Assembly (NCBI GenBank): GCA_030597995.1
Contig: JAUVQV010000006.1
Location: 1-11,147, forward strand
Origin: Candidatus Rokuibacteriota bacterium
GTDB taxonomy: Bacteria; JAUVQV01
DNA: 11,147 bases
Reading direction: 5' to 3'
A program made the translations under genes and the position numbers. Below the pieces are notes generated by a model. It had not been told where the DNA came from. It ran no database searches and saw only the letters and a list, made by a program, of their open reading frames with translations. Each line of letters opens with the position of its first letter. Positions within the stretch are counted from its first letter, which is position 1. Shown here in pieces: positions 1 to 7,303 of this stretch.

Positions 1-685
1 CCTTCAGAAGAAGGACCAGGCCCTCGACCATATCCCTGACAGAGCAAAAACTCCGGGTCTGGCGGCCATTTCCATACACGGTGATTTCCTCTTGCCGCAG
101 GGCCTGGCAGGTGAAGTTCGGTATCGCCCGGCCGTCCCGGATGCGCATCCTCGACCCGTAGGTATTGAATATCCTGGCGATCCGAGTGCGAACGCCGTGA
201 TAGCGGTGGTAGGCCATGGTCAAAGCCTCCGCGAAGCGCTTGGCCTCGTCATATACCCCCCGGGGACCGATGGGGTTGACATTGCCCCAGTAGTCCTCCC
301 GCTGGGGGTGGACCAGGGGGTCGCCGTAGACCTCGGAGGTGGAAGCCAGGAGGAAGATCGCCCCCTTCTCCTTGGCCAGACCCAGGGCCTTGTGCGTCCC
401 GAGGCTGCCCACCTTCAGGGTCTGGATGGGGAGTTCCTGGTAGTCGATGGGAGAAGCGGGGCTGGCGAAGTGCATGATGTAGTCGAGCGGTCCGTCGACA
501 AAGAGGTAGTTCGTGACGTCGTAATTGATAAAACTGAAGCGGGGGCTGGTGATGTGGGCGATGTTCTCGACGCTCCCGGTGGAGAGGTTGTCCAGGCAGA
601 TGACTTCCTCCCCCGCCTCCAGGAAGTGGTCGCAGAGATGGGAGCCGATGAAGCCGGCCCCGCCGGTGATCAGGACGCGCACCAT
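1..685 (-). CDS. uxs: UDP-glucuronate decarboxylase-type NAD-dependent sugar epimerase/dehydratase (3' end missing)
   Basis: The first 228 codons of an extended short-chain dehydrogenase are present; the reading frame runs off the left edge without a stop. Seen in the sequence: a Rossmann NAD-binding motif [11 protein letters not shown] at residues 7-17, [11 protein letters not shown] at 72-82, the STSEVYGDP segment at 115-123 containing the acidic residue used by UXS-type decarboxylases, and the NPIGPR...YDEAKR block at 137-150 that holds the YxxxK pair (Tyr145, Lys149). This combination is typical of UDP-xylose synthases, which oxidise and decarboxylate UDP-glucuronate to UDP-xylose in the cytoplasm for glycan synthesis. 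The family is about 310 residues, so roughly the last 80-90 are outside the window. The start ATG shares one base with the TAA stop of the upstream lipoprotein gene (TAATG). No Shine-Dalgarno sequence precedes it, so expression probably depends on termination-reinitiation. A related UDP-glucose 4-epimerase or dTDP-glucose dehydratase is possible but fits the motifs less well. Confidence 0.9.
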   Translation of the reverse strand, partial: MVRVLITGGAGFIGSHLCDHFLEAGEEVICLDNLSTGSVENIAHITSPRFSFINYDVTNYLFVDGPLDYIMHFASPASPIDYQELPIQTLKVGSLGTHKALGLAKEKGAIFLLASTSEVYGDPLVHPQREDYWGNVNPIGPRGVYDEAKRFAEALTMAYHRYHGVRTRIARIFNTYGSRMRIRDGRAIPNFTCQALRQEEITVYGNGRQTRSFCSVRDMVEGLVLLLK

Positions 686-1242
686 TATTGGAAAAGGATG
701 GTCAGGTCTCCGGTGGTTTCGAGTTCCCGCCCCTCATCGGTCCGGGCCAGAAGAGTGATGTGGGAACTCACTTGGAAGGGGCTGTGAGCGATCTGGGTGG
801 GAAAATGCTGAGGGTTGAGCAGCCACCTCTTGAAGACCACCGGGACCAGGGGAAAATCCTTGAGGACACCTGAACCTGCTCCATCGCCTCCTAAGCTGCC
901 CGGAGGCGGGAGATAGAGACTCACGGCATACTGATAAGTGGGCAAAGAGAAGCCATGCAAACGGTATTCGACGGTGGCGTGGTACACGAATATCCCCACC
1001 CCCACCGAATCGGTGACAGAAACCAGGGTGGTGAAATTCTCCAGCAGGACGTCCACATGATCCGTCTCATTGGTACGGATCTCGGACTCCAGGCTGGCGA
1101 TGTTCGTCGTGGCGCCGTCTGCTCCCGATCCTTGAAAACCGGTGATCCTGAACCAGGTCTCGTCGGCCGGGGCCGAGCACGCCGCCAGGAAAAATGCCGC
1201 CCCCAGCAGAAAAAGACCGGAGCTATTCTTCTTGACTATCAT
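685..1242 (-). CDS. Small secreted lipoprotein of unknown function, overlapping gspD
   Basis: I do not recognise this 185-residue protein. It has a clear lipoprotein signal peptide: KK at positions 4-5, a hydrophobic stretch from about 9 to 21, and the lipobox LAAC with the acylated cysteine at 22. Residue +2 is Ser, so outer-membrane sorting is likely by the usual Asp+2 rule. The mature part has alternating hydrophobic patterns suggesting a beta-rich globular domain (about 28-185), with no further cysteines, coiled coil or membrane segment. The gene begins inside gspD: its ATG lies 20 bases before the end of the gspD stop and is preceded by AGGGA at good spacing. Its own TAA overlaps the ATG of the uxs-type gene. 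Tight coupling to the secretin gene suggests a partner of the secretion system, such as a pilotin-like or accessory lipoprotein, but that is inference. GspD carries its own lipobox, so a classic pilotin may not be needed. Confidence 0.85.
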   Translation of the reverse strand: MIVKKNSSGLFLLGAAFFLAACSAPADETWFRITGFQGSGADGATTNIASLESEIRTNETDHVDVLLENFTTLVSVTDSVGVGIFVYHATVEYRLHGFSLPTYQYAVSLYLPPPGSLGGDGAGSGVLKDFPLVPVVFKRWLLNPQHFPTQIAHSPFQVSSHITLLARTDEGRELETTGDLTILFQ

Positions 1243-3424
1243 TTGGTTTCCCTGTCTGGTTGAACTGCTGTATTCCTTTTTTCAAGGTCACTGCCCGGTC
1301 CTGCACGCTCCGGGTCAGCTGATCACCCTCCTCCGGGTCGGCGATCACCCGCGGGGTAATCAGCAGCACCAGCTCGGTCTTCGCGAACTTCGTGATGGTG
1401 GCCCCGAACAGATACCCCAGGAGCGGTATGCGGCTCAGGAGGGGCAGTCCCTCCCGGGATTTGTTTCTTGTTTCCTGGATTAATCCCCCGATCACCAGGG
1501 TCTGCCCGTCTTTGACGACCATGGTGGTCTCGGCCATCCTCTTGCGGATGATCGGGGAATCCGTGCCCCCCAGGGTGTTGGTCTGGGCCTCGCTCACCTC
1601 CTGCCTGATGTCGAGTGTAACGTAACGCCCCTTGTTGATATGCGGAGTGACGGTCAGGATGACGCCCGTGGAGCGGTATTCAATGTCATTCGTCACGGTG
1701 CTGCCGAAGCCGTCCGTCGACCCGGCCGCCTCGGTGGTCCTGGTCCTCAGGATCGGCACCTCCGCGCCGATGTCGATTTTGGCCTCCTTGTTGTCGGTGG
1801 CCATGATGTGCGGCGCGGAGAGAATGTTCAGCTTCGAGGCCTTGTCATAGGCGTTCAGCACCGCGGTCAGGCGGTTGGCCTCCGTCACCAGGAACGAGAA
1901 ACCGGTTCCGGGGACGGTCACCCCGGTCAGATCTCCGGCGGGGACCACAGTCTGGGCAACCGTGTCGAAGGAGTGTGATTCCCCGAAGACGTCGGCCGAC
2001 CCCTGGCCTCTCAAGGCCCACTGGATGCCGAACTGGTTTTCGTCATCCAGGGAGATCTCGGCGATCAGGACCTCGATCAGGACCTGCTTCGGCATGAGGT
2101 CCAACTTCTGTATCGTCTCCTCCACCACGGGATAGTACCAGGTGGCGGTTTGGATAATCCGGGAGTTGGTGGCCTTGTCGGCAACAATGGTGACCGGGCT
2201 GGAGGTTGCGCCCCCAATGGCTTCCACATTTTGCAAAGGGGTGCGGCTGCGGGCGGTGGCAGTGCTGCGGGTCCTCGGGGGCGCGGCCGGCACCGTCCTG
2301 GCCCGTCGCGAGGGCTGCGTCGTTGTTCTGCCATCCGTCTTGAAGACCTGCACCAGAACGGCAGCGAGGTCCTCAGCGGTCGCGTGAGCGAGAGGGTACA
2401 CGAATATCCGGTCGGTGACCTCGGTCGCCGGCTGGTCCAGTTTGGCGATCCAGGAACGGATGCTTCCGGCCAGACCCGGTTCGCCGCTGATAATCATCAG
2501 GGCATTGATCTGGACGACCGGGATGATCCTGAAGAGGGAACGTCCCCTCCCGGCCCGGGAAATGAACATGTTCACCACCTGCGTGAGCTCCTTGGCGAGT
2601 TCGGCGACGCCGGCATACTTTACCGGATGCAAGTCCACCTGGATCTGGGCAAAGGTGTCCACATCGAGGATGGATACGATTTTCATCAACTCATTGATCT
2701 TGTTGGCAGAATCGGTCAAAAAAAGCAATCGGGTCGAGTCGTGTGCGAGGTAGAGTCCTCCCGGCGACTTGAGCGGGTTGAGGACTTTGATCACCTCGCT
2801 CGGGCTCATGTATTTCAATCGTACGACTTTGGTCAGCACCCGTCCGCCGGGGGGCACCTCTTCGGCCTCGTCAACCACCGTCTCCAGTACTTTCTGCCAC
2901 GCCTGGTTGACCGGAACGATCTTGTAAAAATTCCCGGACTTGACCGCCGTCAGTGAGTTGACCTCGAGGATCTCCTCCAGGACCGCAAACAGGTCGCTCA
3001 CCGGGAGCTTTTCCGAGGTCTGGATGGTAACCCGCCCCTGTACTCCCGGTGCGAGAATGTAGTTTAAGTCGATCAGTTCCGCAATGGTCTGGATGACAAC
3101 CGTGATGTCGGCATTGTCGAAATTCAGGGCGACGAATTTCCCCTGGTCTCCTCCGGCGGGGGACTTCGCCTCCGGGGTCGGCGGGGGCGATGAAAGAATC
3201 TTCTCGTCAACCCCGCGGGGCTGGGGCGGCAAAAGCGCTTCCGCGATTTCAGGCGGGGTGTCCTCCTCCACGGTCGGAGAGACCGGCGGAGGCGAAGGGT
3301 CCGGAGCCGCGATCGGGGAGTCAGGAACTTGGACCGGGCCCGTGCCCTCCTCCCGGACCTCCATGCCGGCACACCCCGACAGAAGCAGAACCGCGGCCGC
3401 GAGAGCTATAATCTTTCTCATCAT
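1223..3424 (-). CDS. gspD: Type II secretion outer-membrane secretin GspD, lipidated form
   Basis: This 733-residue protein should form the multimeric outer-membrane channel of the type II secretion system. The signal peptide ends in a lipobox, LSGC, with Cys18 as the acylation site. A Pro/Glu-rich linker follows (about 19-95), then N0 (96-171), N1 (198-254), N2 (262-330), N3 (338-442) and the secretin C-domain (446-694). The C-domain holds the family signature VIGGLIQE at 644-651 and LPLLSRIPLLGYLFG at 660-674, plus ELVLLITPRVI at 684-694. N3 carries a basic Arg/Thr/Pro-rich insertion (363-396). No peptidoglycan-binding AMIN domain is visible. Two adjacent ATGs could start the protein (3424 or 3421), and neither has a Shine-Dalgarno sequence. 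A consensus promoter lies just upstream. A type IV pilus PilQ is the alternative, but the full N0-N1-N2-N3 series and the neighbouring pseudopilin genes favour GspD. Confidence 0.95.
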   Translation of the reverse strand: MMRKIIALAAAVLLLSGCAGMEVREEGTGPVQVPDSPIAAPDPSPPPVSPTVEEDTPPEIAEALLPPQPRGVDEKILSSPPPTPEAKSPAGGDQGKFVALNFDNADITVVIQTIAELIDLNYILAPGVQGRVTIQTSEKLPVSDLFAVLEEILEVNSLTAVKSGNFYKIVPVNQAWQKVLETVVDEAEEVPPGGRVLTKVVRLKYMSPSEVIKVLNPLKSPGGLYLAHDSTRLLFLTDSANKINELMKIVSILDVDTFAQIQVDLHPVKYAGVAELAKELTQVVNMFISRAGRGRSLFRIIPVVQINALMIISGEPGLAGSIRSWIAKLDQPATEVTDRIFVYPLAHATAEDLAAVLVQVFKTDGRTTTQPSRRARTVPAAPPRTRSTATARSRTPLQNVEAIGGATSSPVTIVADKATNSRIIQTATWYYPVVEETIQKLDLMPKQVLIEVLIAEISLDDENQFGIQWALRGQGSADVFGESHSFDTVAQTVVPAGDLTGVTVPGTGFSFLVTEANRLTAVLNAYDKASKLNILSAPHIMATDNKEAKIDIGAEVPILRTRTTEAAGSTDGFGSTVTNDIEYRSTGVILTVTPHINKGRYVTLDIRQEVSEAQTNTLGGTDSPIIRKRMAETTMVVKDGQTLVIGGLIQETRNKSREGLPLLSRIPLLGYLFGATITKFAKTELVLLITPRVIADPEEGDQLTRSVQDRAVTLKKGIQQFNQTGKPNDSQEE

Positions 3425-3429
3425 TTGGG

Positions 3430-3465
3430 TGATAAATTATAGTCAGGAAAGCATTTTTCTGTCAA
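3430..3465 (-). promoter_or_regulatory. Consensus sigma-70 promoter for gspD
   Basis: On the minus strand, TTGACA (3465-3460) and TATAAT (3441-3436) match the sigma-70 -35 and -10 consensus at all 12 positions, separated by 18 bp. The expected transcription start is near 3430-3429, only five or six bases before the first gspD ATG at 3424. The transcript would therefore be almost leaderless, which fits the absence of a ribosome binding site. A perfect inverted repeat, TCTGT-2-ACAGA (3458-3469), overlaps the -35 box and might be an operator. The promoter would drive gspD, the lipoprotein gene and the uxs-type gene separately from the genes upstream. Confidence 0.75.
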
Positions 3466-3501
3466 CAGACCGGGGCTTTTCTACCTCGGTTACCCTTCCG
3501 C

Positions 3502-4278
3502 TTACCGATATTCTCTCCGGTATTCATCGCCGTACCGTCCCTGATCGAGGAATTCTTCTTCTTCGGGAAAATCCTGATCCCTGAAATCGTCCTGATACTC
3601 TTCCTCAAATCCTGGTTCCTCGCCCCACGTTGCCTCCTCTGAAGGAGTACGGGAGGGGCGGGCCCGACTCCGGAAGGGTCGGCGGACCGGACGTCTCACC
3701 GCGGGAGAACGGCCCGGGGGCTGCAACCGGGGCGGTTGAGACGGCCGCGGCGGAGCGGCCACCGGCGGCCGCGGCGGCGCCGCCACCTTTCCCTTGGGAG
3801 AACGGAGGGGTACGATGACCTCCTTCCCCCCGAATACCAGGGTGACCCGGTTGCTGCCGATCGCGGAGACCTTCCCTCCGGATACGGTGTCCCCCTCGCG
3901 CACCGCCCGGGGCTTGGTTCCCTGACCCTGGGAATCTTCTTTCAGGTAGGCGGTCTTTTCTCCGCCGTCCTCGATCACCACGCCGTAGAGGGTGATCTTG
4001 GGAGGGGGGGCCGCCGGAGCCGGGGCCGGAGCCTCACCACTCGGGGAGGGAGGAGCAACGCTGCGGATCGGGCTGAAGAGATTCCGGGAGACTATGACTC
4101 CATAGTCTTCCTCGGCCAGGGCTGAAGGATGCAGCTGCCCGACCGGGGACGCCGCCGGAGGCGGCTCCGGGGCTGCCGGGAGAGAGGGGAGCGGCTGTCG
4201 CCAGTAACCGGCGAGCCTGGCCACGGCCACCATCACCCCCACCGCCAGAAGCAGGTTCCAGAACCAGGGTTTTCTCAT
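3502..4278 (-). CDS. gspC: Type II secretion inner-membrane protein GspC (PilP-like), without PDZ domain
   Basis: GspC links the inner-membrane platform to the secretin: its homology region (HR) binds the N0 domain of GspD. This 258-residue protein has one N-terminal membrane segment (about 7-23), a Pro/Ala-rich linker (30-95), and an HR domain in two parts: the SRNLFSP motif (64-70) and the beta domain (about 94-159, ITLYGVVIEDG...KPRAVREGDTV...VTLVFGGKEVIVPL). There is no PDZ domain. Instead, residues 161-211 are Pro/Arg-rich with no acidic residue, and 214-258 are strongly acidic (19 Asp/Glu in 45 residues) with several tyrosines. The start ATG is preceded by GGGGAGG, but at a long spacing of 13 bases. 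The gene follows gspM by 41 bases, as pilP follows pilO. PilP is an alternative name for the same fold; the context with gspI/J/K supports GspC. Confidence 0.85.
   Translation of the reverse strand: MRKPWFWNLLLAVGVMVAVARLAGYWRQPLPSLPAAPEPPPAASPVGQLHPSALAEEDYGVIVSRNLFSPIRSVAPPSPSGEAPAPAPAAPPPKITLYGVVIEDGGEKTAYLKEDSQGQGTKPRAVREGDTVSGGKVSAIGSNRVTLVFGGKEVIVPLRSPKGKVAAPPRPPVAAPPRPSQPPRLQPPGRSPAVRRPVRRPFRSRARPSRTPSEEATWGEEPGFEEEYQDDFRDQDFPEEEEFLDQGRYGDEYRREYR
3742..3786 (-). repeat. Tandem coding repeat in the GspC tail
   Basis: Residues 165-179 of GspC consist of two adjacent copies of VAAPPRP, joined by one extra proline. The DNA is a GC-only-like stretch of CCG/GGC triplets (the DNA itself differs between copies, mostly at third positions), so this looks like an amino-acid repeat maintained at protein level more than a recent duplication. 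It opens the Pro/Arg-rich segment. Confidence 0.6.
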
Positions 4279-4319
4279 CGCGGTTGTTCAGCCTCCCCTT
4301 GTAATTCTTTCACTCTCAC

Positions 4320-4922
4320 TCAGCCGTGAATGAGCCCGGCTACGGTGAGAGTAGCCTGGATTTCGCTTTTTTCGGCATAGGTCCTGGTTGCCGGGAGAAA
4401 CTGCTTTTTCTTCACCGCCCGCAGGTTCATCTTCCGGATCGCGATAAACACCTCTGCGCGCTCCAGAGAGACAATGAAATCCCGGAGATTCTCCAGACCA
4501 CCGCTGGCAACGATCTGGACCGGGATTTCCAGGTAGTGCTCCTCCTTCCGGTGGGTGAGAATTTTCTCGCTCACAATCTTGAGTCCGGCGCGGCCGGCCA
4601 GATCCTTCAGGTGGGTCTGGAGCTCCGCGGCGGCGAGGGAAGGCTCCGAACTCGGCAGCAGATATTTTTCGTAGCTCTCGAGGACCTGGTCCAGCTCCCG
4701 GTTTTCCTGCACCAGGACTTTTTCCCGGGCCACCGCCGCCCGATAGTCTGACAACAGAGCCAATTTCTCAGGGAGTAGCTCCCGCTGGTTCGCCCGGTAG
4801 GTATTCACCTGCGCCATCAGCAACCGCCCCACAATAAAGAGCACCACCGCCGCCGCGGCGGCGGCAAGAAAAAACTTCTCCCTCGCCTTCAAGGATTTGG
4901 TGGCGCGGTTTTTAATTACCAT
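4320..4922 (-). CDS. gspM: Type II secretion platform protein GspM (PilO-like)
   Basis: GspM partners GspL in the inner-membrane assembly platform. The 200-residue protein has a short basic cytoplasmic start (KNRATKSLKAREK), a single membrane segment rich in alanine (about 17-36), a predicted coiled coil (about 42-88), and a C-terminal domain (about 95-198) with the alternating alpha/beta pattern of the ferredoxin-like fold of PilO/GspM. Length and architecture match the family, although sequence is poorly conserved in it and much of the call rests on position between gspL and gspC. The ATG at 4922 has GAGAAGG upstream with a tight three-base gap. It starts 29 bases after the gspL stop. Confidence 0.8.
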   Translation of the reverse strand: MVIKNRATKSLKAREKFFLAAAAAAVVLFIVGRLLMAQVNTYRANQRELLPEKLALLSDYRAAVAREKVLVQENRELDQVLESYEKYLLPSSEPSLAAAELQTHLKDLAGRAGLKIVSEKILTHRKEEHYLEIPVQIVASGGLENLRDFIVSLERAEVFIAIRKMNLRAVKKKQFLPATRTYAEKSEIQATLTVAGLIHG

Positions 4923-4951
4923 ATACCTTCTCTTGCGCCGAAACGGTACAC

Positions 4952-6400
4952 TTAGTTCCCGCCCCCCTCCAGGTACATGGTGATCTTGAATTTCTCCCTG
5001 GTCTCTCCCCGCGAGACGATCGGGGCGGAAAACTCGGCCCTCTCAATAAGTGGGGAGGCCGCCAGGAGAGGCAGGAGCCGCGAGGCAGAGGGTGCCAGAC
5101 CGGTGATCACGATCTTGCCGTCCCGGAAGAGGTACTCGCTGAGGTAGGAGTCATCCGGGACCAGACCCGTCAATTCCTTCAGGAGGTCGGACTGCCGCGT
5201 GCGGCCTGGGATAGAGCCCGCCAGGAAGCGCAGGCGGGAGTTTTTCTCCTGTACCTCCCGGTTGATTTCCTTTACCGCGGCCGCTTTCACCTTCAGCACC
5301 TGCACCTCTTTGTCTATCCGGGCCAGGTGCTGACGCTGGCGGAGGCGGAGGCCGAAAAAGTATACTCCGACAAGGCAGAAGAGCAGTACTGCCAAAGCGG
5401 CCGTGAGCCGGAACCGGGGCTGCTCCCGCAGGTTCTCCTCCCGTTCCTGAGAGAGTTCCAACCCCTCCCTGGCCCCGGCGAGACCGAGAAGCGCCAGGCC
5501 CAGAGGCACACTGTACTCCGAGGCGTCCATAGGAGGAGCTCCCGACCCCCGGACCTGAACCTCGGGAGAAAAGACCTGCACCGGCACCCCGAGGTCCCGC
5601 TGCAGCCTCTCGACCAGAATTTCCTTGTAGGGCCCGGAACCGCAGAGCCAGAGCGGGGGGAGTTTTTCCCCAGGCAGACTCTGCACAAACAACGGCTGCC
5701 GGAGTTTCTCGGACACTGCTTCAGCCAGCCGTCCGGCGGCCTCGGGCCCACCCGTATCATTGAAAGAATTCTTCCCCTCCGGGCCCCCGGAGTGGAAGAA
5801 ACGGGAATAGACCAGTTTCCCGCCCCGGAGGACATCCGTCCCGAAAAAAGACCGCCCGACGGAGAGCAGGAGCACCGGTGATGAGACCGGCACCGCCTGG
5901 GTGAAGGCCGCGGCTAGGGCCACCGGCGCCGGCTGGAAAGAGAACGGGCTGAGATTGGCCTTTCTCAAAAGGGAGAGTTGACGTTCCAGGGTGCTTCTCT
6001 TCGCGGCTCCGAGGAGCAGCTGGTGGCCGCCGTTTTTCAGGCGCCCCTGATGCTGATAACCAACGAGAAACTCCTCCTTTTTCCCCGGAAGGTGCCGGTC
6101 ACACTCAAACTCCACCAGCTCCGGGAGGTCTCGGTCCCGGAGCGGCGGAGTGTCTATCTGGCGGAAAATGAGTTCCCGGCGGTTGATGCCGAGTGTGATT
6201 ACGTCCGCTGTCCGGACCCTGTTTTTCAAAAGAAACTTGTGCACCTCCTGAAAAAAAGAACCCTCCGCCTCGGAGGTGTCGGGCATCCTGATGCTGGCGG
6301 CCGCCACTACCTCCCGGCCGCCCCACGCCGCCCGCAGGTACACCAGATGCAGACGGCCTTCCTCCACGCTGACTCCCAGGCTGTATCTCACCAAAGACAC
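4952..6400 (-). CDS. gspL: Type II secretion platform protein GspL (PilM-PilN-like fusion)
   Basis: GspL joins the cytoplasmic ATPase GspE to the membrane platform. This 482-residue protein has an actin-like, PilM-type N-terminal part (about 1-310) with the typical IDTPPL...LPELVEFECDRHLP region (82-105). A charged stretch follows, then one membrane segment (about 331-350), a coiled coil (about 352-392), and a small PilN-like ferredoxin-fold domain (about 403-476). It therefore equals PilM plus PilN in one chain, as is usual for GspL, but is longer than enterobacterial GspL (about 400). The ATP-binding motifs of PilM are not evident, again as in GspL. The start is a GTG, supported by a GAGGT sequence seven bases upstream and by only three bases separating it from the gspK stop. 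Confidence 0.85.
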   Translation of the reverse strand: MSLVRYSLGVSVEEGRLHLVYLRAAWGGREVVAAASIRMPDTSEAEGSFFQEVHKFLLKNRVRTADVITLGINRRELIFRQIDTPPLRDRDLPELVEFECDRHLPGKKEEFLVGYQHQGRLKNGGHQLLLGAAKRSTLERQLSLLRKANLSPFSFQPAPVALAAAFTQAVPVSSPVLLLSVGRSFFGTDVLRGGKLVYSRFFHSGGPEGKNSFNDTGGPEAAGRLAEAVSEKLRQPLFVQSLPGEKLPPLWLCGSGPYKEILVERLQRDLGVPVQVFSPEVQVRGSGAPPMDASEYSVPLGLALLGLAGAREGLELSQEREENLREQPRFRLTAALAVLLFCLVGVYFFGLRLRQRQHLARIDKEVQVLKVKAAAVKEINREVQEKNSRLRFLAGSIPGRTRQSDLLKELTGLVPDDSYLSEYLFRDGKIVITGLAPSASRLLPLLAASPLIERAEFSAPIVSRGETREKFKITMYLEGGGN

Positions 6401-6403
6401 GGT

Positions 6404-7303
6404 TCACACCTCATTCAGAAAATAATTATCGTTCCAGTATAACAACTTGAATGTGATTTCACCACTTTGCTCCTGCCGCAGGACCACGGCCCGGATGATC
6501 CTCTCCGGGCCTTTTTCCCTCCCCCGGCCGGAGGCGGTAATGGTGAAATAGCGCGAGACCGGTGTCGGAGACCGGGAGCGTTGCCGGCGGCGGATTTCGA
6601 GCACCTCCGGAGGAGCGGTATTCACATTCAGAGACACCGGATAGACGGTGATGTAGTCCCGGAGCGGGAGGTAGGTCTTCCCGCCGACCTCACCGCCGGA
6701 GAAATACTCCTTTTGCATCCCCCTTACCAGGAGCAGCTCTTCGGGGACATCCAGCGGCTTGTCCTTGCAGGAGTATGGCGTCTCCAGAGCGCGGTAATAG
6801 TCCTCCTCGGCCCCGTTGAGGCGGTGCTCCCGGTTCCGGTCCCGCCAGTCAAACACAGAGTCCACCACGGTATCCCTCTCCACGCCGGGCTCGAGACCGA
6901 CCTTCTCCAGGAGAGCGGACAGTACGGCCCGGTTCACCTTGTTGATGTTGATCCGGCCATCCTCGTCGGCAATGGTGTAAGAGAAAGTCCCTCGACCCAG
7001 GGTGACATCGGTCTTCAGGGCCGGCACCCCCTCTTCCTCCGGGGAGTGATGGAGGAGGAGCTGGCCGTCCTCCTCGAGGCTGAGATACTTGACCTCGGGA
7101 CCGAGAGCTTCGAGGGCGCTGTAGTATCCGGCCATTGCCAAAGCATAGGCCCTCAACCCATCCCTCGAGTTCCTCTCCGCCGCCGCCTTCAGCCGGGTGG
7201 AGAACATGAATTCGGCCACTACGGCGGTCAGGACCGTCAAAAGCCAGATCGTCAAGATCAGCGCGATTCCGGCCTGTGGCCGCAGAGGGATGTGCTGTTT
7301 CAT
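6404..7303 (-). CDS. gspK: Type II secretion minor pseudopilin GspK
   Basis: GspK caps the tip of the T2SS pseudopilus with GspI and GspJ. This 299-residue protein has a prepilin leader ending at Gly12, followed by the hydrophobic helix IALILTIWLLTVLTAV. Position +5 after cleavage is Leu rather than Glu, which is characteristic of GspK. The family blocks DEDGRININ (113-121), DSVFDWRDRNREHRLNGAEEDYY-type acidic motif (148-170) and LRDYITVY...LNVNTAPPEVL (214-235) are all present. After that last block the usual second helix-hairpin-helix segment is nearly absent; only about 15 Arg-rich residues precede the final strands. The ATG at 7303 shares one base with the gspJ stop (TGATG). A TTG three bases earlier (7306) is a possible alternative start; GGGGAG lies upstream of both. 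Confidence 0.92.
   Translation of the reverse strand: MKQHIPLRPQAGIALILTIWLLTVLTAVVAEFMFSTRLKAAAERNSRDGLRAYALAMAGYYSALEALGPEVKYLSLEEDGQLLLHHSPEEEGVPALKTDVTLGRGTFSYTIADEDGRININKVNRAVLSALLEKVGLEPGVERDTVVDSVFDWRDRNREHRLNGAEEDYYRALETPYSCKDKPLDVPEELLLVRGMQKEYFSGGEVGGKTYLPLRDYITVYPVSLNVNTAPPEVLEIRRRQRSRSPTPVSRYFTITASGRGREKGPERIIRAVVLRQEQSGEITFKLLYWNDNYFLNEV
6408..6412 (-). promoter_or_regulatory. Ribosome binding site that fixes the GTG start of gspL
   Basis: GAGGT lies on the minus strand seven bases before the GTG at 6400, within the last codons of gspK. It supports the non-ATG start and indicates coupled translation of gspK and gspL. Confidence 0.6.

Noticed and set aside
92..787. A 231-codon plus-strand open frame at the left end
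   Set aside because: It is antisense to the uxs-type gene, whose minus-strand frame shows strong family motifs and runs open to the edge.
2150..2956. A 268-codon plus-strand open frame opposite gspD
   Set aside because: It lies entirely within a well-supported secretin gene and its product shows no recognisable domain.
3471..3495. Imperfect hairpin (ACCGAGG/CCCCGGT) after gspC as a terminator
   Set aside because: It has a mismatch in the stem and no T-tract follows it, so it does not meet the layout of an intrinsic terminator.
1223..4922. Reading gspM, gspC and gspD as a type IV pilus pilO-pilP-pilQ set
   Set aside because: The directly linked pseudopilin genes gspI, gspJ and gspK, the fused PilM-PilN form of GspL, and the full N0-N3 series without AMIN in the secretin favour type II secretion.
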